Both the position numbers and the translations under genes were made by a program. The notes under the pieces are model-generated. The model was not told the origin of the DNA. It saw nothing but the letters and a program-made list of their open reading frames with translations, and searched no databases. From Candidatus Margulisiibacteriota bacterium (GTDB taxonomy: Bacteria; Margulisbacteria; WOR-1; O2-12-FULL-45-9): DNA of 12,603 nt. Positions 6,347-12,603 of the stretch are shown in pieces. How positions within the stretch are numbered: position 1 is the first letter of the stretch; each line of letters begins with the position of its first letter. The stretch lies in assembly GCA_030018645.1 (NCBI GenBank), contig JASEHX010000030.1, positions 1 to 12,603 of the forward strand. The letters run 5' to 3'.

Positions 6347-8830
6347 CTAAAACAAGCTGACCTGGTTTTGGTCGCTGGATTTTGGCCGGCGCAGTTTACT
6401 TTTAACAGCCGGTCTTTGCTGTTCCCCCAGGTCGTTCTCTACCATTTCAAGCGTGGCGTAGATTTCTTTGGAGCGGTCCACTACTTCTTTGGGCAAGCCG
6501 GCTAATTGGGCTACTTGGATGCCGTAAGATCTATCCGCCGGCCCTTCGGCAATCTTATGCAGGAAAGTAATCTGGTCGCCGGCTTCTTTGACTAAAACAT
6601 TATAGTTTTTCATCCCCGGATGCTTATCAGCTAATTGGGTTATCTCATGATAGTGGGTGGCAAATAAAGTTTTGGTTTTGATCTTTTCGTAAATATATTC
6701 CGCCACCGCCGCCGCAATCGACATGCCGTCAAAAGTGGCCGTCCCCCTCCCAATTTCATCTAAAATAATTAAACTTTTCTCGGTGGCATTGTGCAAAATG
6801 TTGGCGGTTTCAGTCATCTCCAGCATAAAAGTAGATTGGCCGGAAAATATGTCATCCATGGCGCCGATGCGGGTAAAGATTCGGTCAACAAGGCATAACT
6901 TTGCCTCTCTGGCCGGCACAAAGGAACCAATCTGCGCCAGCAAACAAATCAAAGCTGCCTGACGCATATAGGTAGATTTGCCCGCCATGTTCGGGCCAGT
7001 TATAAGCATAAAGCGGCATTCATCGTTCAGCTTTACATTATTGGGAACGAAGTTGAATTCGCCTAACGTTTTTTCAACTACAGGGTGGCGAGAGCCGGAG
7101 ATCAGGATATCAGGTGATCTGGAAATCAGGGGGAAACAATAACGATTTTCGACTGCAACCTCGGCTAAAGAAAGTAAAACGTCGATTTTAGCGATTGCTT
7201 GAGCTAATTGTTGTAAACCTGCCGCACTTTTTGCAATCTCTTCCCTTACACCGCAAAACACCTTGTACTCCATTTCCTTCATCCGCTCATCGGCATGCAA
7301 GATCAACGATTCTTTCTCCTTTAGTTCGGGGGTGATGAATCGCTCGCAATTGATAAGAGTCTGCTTGCGGATATAGTTTTCGGGCACTTGCGCCAAATTG
7401 GTATTCGTCACCTCTATATAGTAGCCAAAGACCTTGGTAAACCCAACCTTGAGCGATTTAATGCCCGTTTTCCGCCTTTCTTCATTTTCCAGTTGGGCAA
7501 TCCAGTTTTTTCCTTCGGCTGCCGCTTTCTTAATTTCATCCAGTTCAGCATTAAAGCCAGTTTTAATAATGCCGCCGTCTTTAAGCGTAAAAGGCGGATC
7601 CGGGGCGATTGATTTTTCAAGCACTTGGACCGCTTCGTTAAAATCGGGCAGTGATCGAATTGCCGCTAACATTGCGCTTTTTATCTCGCTCATAACCTGT
7701 TTTATTTTAGGCAATTTCTGCAGGGTTTCTTTTAAGGCCAACAGATCACGGGCATTGGCAGAAGCCGACGCTACCCTTCCAACCACCCTTTCTAAATCAG
7801 CTGTTTGCTTTATTTCCGACCCGACTTCCGCCCGCAGCACAGCATTTTGATACAGCTCATTCACCGCGTCTAACCGTTGGTTGATCTTTTCAATATCAAG
7901 CAAGGGCTGCAAAACCCATTGCCGCAAAAGCCGGCCGCCCATCGAAGTTTTGGTCTTGTCCAGCACCCAAAGCAAACTTCCCCGCAGTGATTTATCCCGG
8001 ATGGTCTGGGTTAATTCCAAATTGCGGCGGGTGGAAGCGTCAATTAACATAAAGTCATCAGCTTGATACGGCCTAATATAATTGACCTGCCCCAAATTTG
8101 ATTTTTGGGTTTCTTTTAAATAATCTAAAATAGCCGCTGCCGCCCCCCAAGCCATTTTTACCGCTGAAAGGCCAAAAGCATCCAATGATTTAACTTTAAA
8201 GAAATCTTTCAGCTTTTCTTCGGCCGTTTCCAGGTCGTATGTGTCTTTGAATTCTGTAACAACGGAAAACCCGGCAACTAAAAGCCGCGCCTTTTCGGAA
8301 GCCAGATCCGAGATTAATATTTCAGCAGGGTTGATCCGGTTAATCTCGTCCAGCAATTTATCTTCGGATTCAATTTCTGTCGCCATAAATTCGCCGGTTG
8401 AGGCATCAATATAAGCCAACCCAAATATATTCTTTTCCTGCATTATTGCCAGAAGATAATTGTTGGCGGTTGAAGGCAGCAGATTGGACTCAATTAATGT
8501 CCCCGGCGTTATAATGCGGATAACTTCCCTTTTAACTATTCCTTTAGCTTGTGACGGGTCTTCGGTTTGCTCGCAAATGGCCACCTTGTAGCCCTTGGCA
8601 ATTAATTTGGCAATATAATTCTCCGCCGCATGGTAGGGGATCCCGCACATGGGCATACGATTGTCTTCCTGCCCCCGGCCAGTTAAGACCAGATCAAGTT
8701 CGCGGGAGGCAGTTTCGGCGTCCCGGTTGAACATTTCATAAAAGTCACCCAGGCGGTAAAAGAGGATGGCGTCTTTATGCTTTTCCTTGATGGCAAGGTA
8801 TTGTTTGACCATGGGGGACAAATCAGCCAT
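6347..8830 (-). CDS. mutS: DNA mismatch repair protein MutS
   Basis: MutS scans duplex DNA, binds mismatches and small loops, and starts mismatch repair with MutL. The 827 residues are slightly below the 850-880 typical of the family, with all domains present. The mismatch-binding GDFYEMF has the Phe-x-Glu pair at F30 and E32. The connector lies at about 130-240, the lever and clamp at about 260-570 with YYIEVTN at 470-476, and the ATPase domain follows. Walker A GPNMAGKST is at 612-620, the STFMLEM signature at 666-672, Walker B IILDEIGRGT at 688-697, and FATHYHE at 723-729. This is MutS1, not MutS2: the N-terminal mismatch domain is present and no Smr domain follows. The ATG starts 4 nt after the pheT stop, and its weak AGGT ribosome site overlaps the pheT end. 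No mutL is in the window. Confidence 0.97.
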   Translation of the reverse strand: MADLSPMVKQYLAIKEKHKDAILFYRLGDFYEMFNRDAETASRELDLVLTGRGQEDNRMPMCGIPYHAAENYIAKLIAKGYKVAICEQTEDPSQAKGIVKREVIRIITPGTLIESNLLPSTANNYLLAIMQEKNIFGLAYIDASTGEFMATEIESEDKLLDEINRINPAEILISDLASEKARLLVAGFSVVTEFKDTYDLETAEEKLKDFFKVKSLDAFGLSAVKMAWGAAAAILDYLKETQKSNLGQVNYIRPYQADDFMLIDASTRRNLELTQTIRDKSLRGSLLWVLDKTKTSMGGRLLRQWVLQPLLDIEKINQRLDAVNELYQNAVLRAEVGSEIKQTADLERVVGRVASASANARDLLALKETLQKLPKIKQVMSEIKSAMLAAIRSLPDFNEAVQVLEKSIAPDPPFTLKDGGIIKTGFNAELDEIKKAAAEGKNWIAQLENEERRKTGIKSLKVGFTKVFGYYIEVTNTNLAQVPENYIRKQTLINCERFITPELKEKESLILHADERMKEMEYKVFCGVREEIAKSAAGLQQLAQAIAKIDVLLSLAEVAVENRYCFPLISRSPDILISGSRHPVVEKTLGEFNFVPNNVKLNDECRFMLITGPNMAGKSTYMRQAALICLLAQIGSFVPAREAKLCLVDRIFTRIGAMDDIFSGQSTFMLEMTETANILHNATEKSLIILDEIGRGTATFDGMSIAAAVAEYIYEKIKTKTLFATHYHEITQLADKHPGMKNYNVLVKEAGDQITFLHKIAEGPADRSYGIQVAQLAGLPKEVVDRSKEIYATLEMVENDLGEQQRPAVKSKLRRPKSSDQNQVSLF

Positions 8831-8834
8831 AGTT

Positions 8835-10817
8835 TTACCTGACGCGCACTAGAAGCTTGGTCTCGAGCGCTTTTATGATTTCGGCATGCTTAGCATTGAC
8901 CTCATCGTCGGTTAGGGTTTTATTTGCAGCGCGGTAAATTACCCGATAGGCCATGCTGTCCTGGTATTTATCAAAAGGGAAAACGTTTTCCACCATTTCG
9001 CCGCCAACCCGCTTTACCAAGGAGCAAATCATTTGGTTCTCGACATCTTTGGGGATAAACATGGAAATATCGCGGGCAATAAAGGGGAAATTGGGCAGCG
9101 GTGCATAACGTCTCTCGAAATTCAAACGTTTAAACAAAGCGGTTAAATCGATCTCAAAGAAATAAACCGGGACAGCTAAGTCATAGTTTTGACGAACTTG
9201 GGGGTGAAGCTCTCCGATAATGCCCAATCCTAAAATTTCTGCCGCTTTACCCGGCTGTAAGAGCCCATTGCTGGCCTCAATGAAGCTGGCGTCTTCAATA
9301 CCAAGGGTGCGCAAAATATTTTCCAGTACCCCTTTCAGGTAATAATAATCGATCCGCCCTTTGTCCATGGCGCTCATCAGCGGCGATCCGCAGGCGGCGG
9401 CGCACAGCTTCCATTTTTCTTCCGGCAATTTCTGGCCTGAAGGCAAATATACTTTACCCACTTCAAAAACCAGTACATTTTCAACCTGGCGGTTAAGGTT
9501 ATATACTAAAACATTCAGTAAACTAGGCAGGAGCATTGGACGCATTAAACTTTCTTCCACCTTCATGGGATTATCAATGGCGATTGCCTTTTCTACTGGC
9601 ACCCCAACCTTTTCAAGGTCTCTGGGCCCAATCATGCTGTAAGTTTGGATTTCATTGAACCCGCAGCCGGCTAAAATTTCTTTTACATGACTGCGGAAAG
9701 AATCTTCTTTTTCCCTCTCTTTTCCGGGGAAAGAGGTATTGGGCATAGTCGCAGGAATCCGTCCATAGCCGTAAATGCGGGCAATTTCCTCGATCAGGTC
9801 AATTTCACGATAGGTGTCAGTTAAGCGGTAAAGGGGTACGACCACTTTTTTCCCGGTTACTTTATATCCCAGCCGCGCTAAAATAGCTTTCATATCGCCT
9901 TCGGGAATTTCTGCTCCCAAAGCTTGATTGACTTTCTCATAACGCAGTTCAATTACTTGCGGCTTCACGGCTTTCCCCTGCACATCAATTTTCCCGCCCA
10001 TTACCCTACCCTTCCCCAATTCGGCAATCATGGCGGCGGCGCGGTCGAGCGCTTCTTCTACCATTTGCCAGTCAACCCCATGCTCAAAGCGCACCGAAGA
10101 TTCGGAACGGGTTTTCAACCTTTTGGCGGTCTTGTGGATGGAAACCGGATTAAAGAAAGCCGACTCCAAAATAATGTTGGCCGTATTTTGATTGATTTCC
10201 GAATTGCTCCCTCCCATTATCCCCGCTACTGCCACTGCTTTTTCGCTGTCTGCGATTACAAGCACGTCAGCCTTGAGGATGTGCTTCACCCCATCAAGGG
10301 TTATGATTTTTTCACCAGGGTTGGCCCGGCGGACAATGATTTCCCCACCCGCAACGGAATTGGCATCAAAGGCATGCAGGGGCTGGCCAAGTTCTAATAA
10401 TAAATAATTGGTAATGTCAACCACATTATTGATGGGGCGGGTCCCGGCCGCTTCCAGGCGTTTTTTGAGCCAAGCCGGCGATTCGCCAACTTTTACGTCT
10501 TCGATGGCCCTGGCCATATAGCGCGGGCAAAGTTTGGCATCACGTACTTCTACGCGCAAAAATTTACTGATTTTCTTTGCGCTTTCTTTAACTTTTACTC
10601 GGCGGGATTTTAATTTAAATTTAGTCAGCGCTGACACTTCACGCGCCACGCCTAAAATACTCCAGCAGTCCGCCCGATTGGGCAGGACCGATACCTCAAG
10701 GACATCATTGGGCAAGGCCTGTGTTTCCAAACCAGCCATGGTTAACATTTCAGCCAACTGGTCCGCGCCCGCCCTAAAACTAACTAATTCCTTCAGCCAC
10801 TCAATCGGAACTCGCAT
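8835..10817 (-). CDS. pheT: Phenylalanine--tRNA ligase beta subunit lacking the tRNA-binding OB domain
   Basis: This is the beta subunit of the (alpha-beta)2 PheRS, carrying tRNA binding and editing of mischarged Tyr-tRNA-Phe. It has 660 residues against a usual 780-800. The N-terminus MRVPIEWLKELVSF up to LTMAGLE (about 31) passes directly, through only seven or so residues (TQALPND), into VLEVSVLPNRADCWSILGVARE (39-60). In normal PheT, about 110 residues of EMAP-type OB fold (domain B2) lie between these two segments. The B3/B4 editing domain is intact (NNVVDITNYLLLELGQPLHAFD, with H148; GGSNSEI at 202-208; E218), followed by B5 (about 258-328), the catalytic-like core, and the C-terminal FDX-ACB anticodon-binding domain (about 569-660, ending TLTDDEV...LLVRVR). 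Its ATG overlaps the pheS stop by 1 nt, with GGAG nine nt upstream. The gene is intact; the domain is absent, with no frameshift. Confidence 0.95.
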   Translation of the reverse strand: MRVPIEWLKELVSFRAGADQLAEMLTMAGLETQALPNDVLEVSVLPNRADCWSILGVAREVSALTKFKLKSRRVKVKESAKKISKFLRVEVRDAKLCPRYMARAIEDVKVGESPAWLKKRLEAAGTRPINNVVDITNYLLLELGQPLHAFDANSVAGGEIIVRRANPGEKIITLDGVKHILKADVLVIADSEKAVAVAGIMGGSNSEINQNTANIILESAFFNPVSIHKTAKRLKTRSESSVRFEHGVDWQMVEEALDRAAAMIAELGKGRVMGGKIDVQGKAVKPQVIELRYEKVNQALGAEIPEGDMKAILARLGYKVTGKKVVVPLYRLTDTYREIDLIEEIARIYGYGRIPATMPNTSFPGKEREKEDSFRSHVKEILAGCGFNEIQTYSMIGPRDLEKVGVPVEKAIAIDNPMKVEESLMRPMLLPSLLNVLVYNLNRQVENVLVFEVGKVYLPSGQKLPEEKWKLCAAACGSPLMSAMDKGRIDYYYLKGVLENILRTLGIEDASFIEASNGLLQPGKAAEILGLGIIGELHPQVRQNYDLAVPVYFFEIDLTALFKRLNFERRYAPLPNFPFIARDISMFIPKDVENQMICSLVKRVGGEMVENVFPFDKYQDSMAYRVIYRAANKTLTDDEVNAKHAEIIKALETKLLVRVR

Positions 10818-11833
10818 TAAAATTGCTCCAAAAAACGCAAGTCGTTTTCGTAAAATAGGCGGATATTGTCGACACCAAACTTTAGCATCGCGATGCGCTC
10901 GATGCCCATCCCAAAAGCAAACCCGCTGTACTTTTCGGGATCATAACTGACCGCTTTAAATACATTGGGATCGATCATGCCGGAACCTAATATTTCCAGC
11001 CAGCCAGTATCCTTGCATAATCGACAGCCCTTGCCGGAGCACATGACGCATTCAACGTCCACTTCCGCTGATGGTTCGGTGAACGGGAAAAAGCTGGGGC
11101 GGAAACGGACATTTTTGTCTTTGCCGAAAATCTGGCGCAGGAATTCGGTCAGGGTTCCTTTCAGGTCGCCAAAGGTAACGTGTTGATCTACCAAGAAACC
11201 TTCAAGCTGATGGAAAACCGGCGAGTGAGTTGCATCGTAGTCGCGGCGATAAACCCGACCGGGGGCAATAATGGCCAGCGGCGGTTTTCGTTTCTCCATG
11301 ACCCGAATTTGGACCGGCGAAGTGTGCGTGCGCAATAGAACATCGTCTTTAATAAACAAAGTCGACCACATATCGCGTGAAGGATGGTGCGGCGGAATAT
11401 TTAGCCCGTCAAAATTGTAATATTCCAGTTCAATGTCCGGCCCTTCGGCAATTTCAAATCCCAGCCGCAGGAAAATGCCTTTGGCTTCTTCCATTACCTG
11501 CGTAATGGGGTGGATTTTTCCCCGCCGGATGCCTTTGCCGGGCAAAGTAACATCAATTTTTCCAGCCGCGATCTTTTTTTGCTGGTCTTGCTGCAACAGG
11601 ACAATTTTTTTGTCGCGCAAAGCATTTTCCAGCTTGGTTTTGACCGTATTCAGCAAAGCTCCGGCTTGCGGCCGCATTTCAATCGGCAGATCACCCAGTG
11701 ATTTTAACAATGACATAAACTCGCTGTTCTTGCCCAGGAAACGAACGCGGGCATCATCGAGCGACGGCAAAGACTGCGCGTTGTTTATCGCCTGTATGGC
11801 TTCACTTTCAATTTGTTTAATCTTCTCTTGCAT
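10817..11833 (-). CDS. pheS: Phenylalanine--tRNA ligase alpha subunit
   Basis: This is the catalytic subunit that activates phenylalanine and charges tRNA-Phe. The 338 residues match the family length. The N-terminal coiled-coil region (about 1-85) contacts tRNA. The class II core shows GPDIELEYYNFDGLNIPPHHPSRD (131-154), LLRTHTSPVQIR, the motif 2 stretch RVYRRDYDATHSPVFHQLEG, FFPFTEPSAEVDV, and motif 3 GMGIERIAMLKFGVDNIR near 308-325. A four-cysteine knuckle (C252, C255, C260, C263) lies before GWLEILGSGMIDP, as in many bacterial PheS. The start ATG shares one base with the stop of the upstream methyltransferase gene (TAATG), and the end is joined to pheT in the same way, so the two subunits are translationally coupled. 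A GAGG sits about 12 nt upstream of the ATG. I see no T-box or Phe leader peptide ahead of it. Confidence 0.97.
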   Translation of the reverse strand: MQEKIKQIESEAIQAINNAQSLPSLDDARVRFLGKNSEFMSLLKSLGDLPIEMRPQAGALLNTVKTKLENALRDKKIVLLQQDQQKKIAAGKIDVTLPGKGIRRGKIHPITQVMEEAKGIFLRLGFEIAEGPDIELEYYNFDGLNIPPHHPSRDMWSTLFIKDDVLLRTHTSPVQIRVMEKRKPPLAIIAPGRVYRRDYDATHSPVFHQLEGFLVDQHVTFGDLKGTLTEFLRQIFGKDKNVRFRPSFFPFTEPSAEVDVECVMCSGKGCRLCKDTGWLEILGSGMIDPNVFKAVSYDPEKYSGFAFGMGIERIAMLKFGVDNIRLFYENDLRFLEQF

Positions 11834-12588
11834 TAGCCATTCATCCTCTGTCTTAAAGCTTCATATAATATTACAGCCGCTGACACGCCAACATTCAGTG
11901 ATTCGGCTTTTCCGGGCATAGGGATTTTCACCTTTTCATCACAAAGCTGAACAATTTCCGGCGGCAACCCTGCCGCTTCATTGCCCACCAATACAGCCAT
12001 TGGCTGATTATATTTTAGCGCAAAATGGCTCTTTTCACCAGCAAGATCGGCCGCAATTAGTTTGATCTTATGCTGTTTTAGAAAAGCAACCGCCGCCTCA
12101 ACTTCCGCTTCTTGCACAATGGGCAGGTGGAATAAAGATCCCATGGTTGAACGAATAACTTTTGGGTTATATAGATCAACTGTCCCTTTGGATAAAATTA
12201 CTCCAGAGGCGCCGACCGCATCAGCCGTGCGAATAATCGTGCCCAGGTTGCCGGGATCTTGCACATTGATGCAAAATACAATTAGGGGAGTATCGGCCTT
12301 AATAACAGCATTGAGTCCAAAGGACTGCTCTCTTATAACCGCTAAGATGCCTTGCGGAGTTTCCACAGCGGAAAGCTCGTCATATTCTTTTTGGGTAACT
12401 TTAAAACAGGAGATGTTTTTTTTCTGCAGCTGCTCTAAAAGCGGCTGATCTTTGGCATAGATGACAAAATCAATCCAATCAACGGCTTCAGCCGCCAGAT
12501 GCGGCCCTTCAACTACAAATTTCTTTTCTTTTTTACGGGCGCTTTTCTTGGTGAAGAGATTTTTAACCAGGCGGAGCTTTGCATCCAT
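11833..12588 (-). CDS. SpoU/TrmH-family RNA 2'-O-methyltransferase
   Basis: This 251-residue SPOUT-class enzyme transfers methyl groups from S-adenosylmethionine to ribose 2'-OH groups in rRNA or tRNA. The N-terminal part (1-90) is a substrate-binding domain of the SpoU_sub_bind type. The catalytic domain carries motif 1 DPGNLGTIIRTADAVGASGV (111-130, with N114 and R120), motif 2 VLVGNEAAGLP (199-209) and motif 3 KIPMPGKAESLNVGVSAAVILYEA (221-244), which together form the trefoil knot. The architecture resembles RlmB, TsnR and the uncharacterised YsgA group; the exact target nucleotide cannot be told. An in-frame TAA directly precedes the ATG, so the start is well bounded. No Shine-Dalgarno is visible in the 15 bases available. 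In many bacteria this gene sits between rplT and pheS, so a ribosomal protein gene may lie just outside the window. Confidence 0.92.
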   Translation of the reverse strand: MDAKLRLVKNLFTKKSARKKEKKFVVEGPHLAAEAVDWIDFVIYAKDQPLLEQLQKKNISCFKVTQKEYDELSAVETPQGILAVIREQSFGLNAVIKADTPLIVFCINVQDPGNLGTIIRTADAVGASGVILSKGTVDLYNPKVIRSTMGSLFHLPIVQEAEVEAAVAFLKQHKIKLIAADLAGEKSHFALKYNQPMAVLVGNEAAGLPPEIVQLCDEKVKIPMPGKAESLNVGVSAAVILYEALRQRMNG

Positions 12589-12603
12589 TTAACATGAGTA
12601 TAC

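Noticed and set aside
9924..10397. A 157-codon plus-strand frame inside pheT.
   Set aside because: It lies wholly over conserved PheT coding sequence on the other strand, has no domain likeness and no convincing ribosome site. It is a shadow frame.

Overview
This 12.6 kb window is a compact bacterial segment of moderate GC. All ten confident genes lie on the minus strand and are transcribed right to left. Spacing is very tight: stop/start overlaps of 1, 1, 4, 14 and 17 nt, and gaps of 1 and 4 nt. The gene content is bacterial housekeeping plus a type IV pilus / type II secretion motor. The tandem-domain ThyX and the PheT without its OB domain suggest a deep-branching or candidate-phylum bacterium of the Margulisbacteria/WOR-1 or Omnitrophota sort. 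That placement is an impression from memory and is not shown by the sequence.

Right block (12588 to 6347): a SpoU/TrmH-type RNA methyltransferase, pheS, pheT and mutS form one apparent operon. The first three are joined by TAATG stop/start overlaps, and mutS starts 4 nt after pheT. The theme is translation (tRNA-Phe charging, rRNA or tRNA 2'-O-methylation), with mismatch repair at the distal end.

Middle gap (6057 to 6346): this is the only long stretch without a confident gene. It holds a good plus-strand sigma70-type promoter, a strong Shine-Dalgarno sequence and an ATG. The first codons resemble an RRM RNA-binding protein, but the frame then runs into a nested palindromic repeat of about 175 bp. 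On the minus strand, an extended -10 sits so close to the thyX ATG that a leaderless transcript is likely.

Left block (6056 to 60): a two-domain ThyX-family protein, yebC, a PHP-domain phosphoesterase, a stand-alone CheY-like receiver, a GspE/PilB ATPase and a GspF/PilC inner-membrane protein, all in one direction and mostly overlapping. The receiver, ATPase and membrane protein probably work together as a regulated pilus or secretion motor. The 67 bp break between the PHP gene and the receiver contains another piece of palindromic repeat flanked by 18-bp near-identical direct repeats.

Left edge (1 to 55): two 19-bp direct repeats with a 25-bp period end in TTGACA. They look like the terminus of an insertion sequence lying mostly outside the window, just past the end of the gspF-like gene.

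I see no CRISPR array, tRNA, rRNA, phage module or obvious defence system. The most interesting signals are the complementary split of the ThyX active-site motif between two fused halves, the loss of the tRNA-binding OB domain from PheT, and the remnant gene start overrun by a palindromic repeat.
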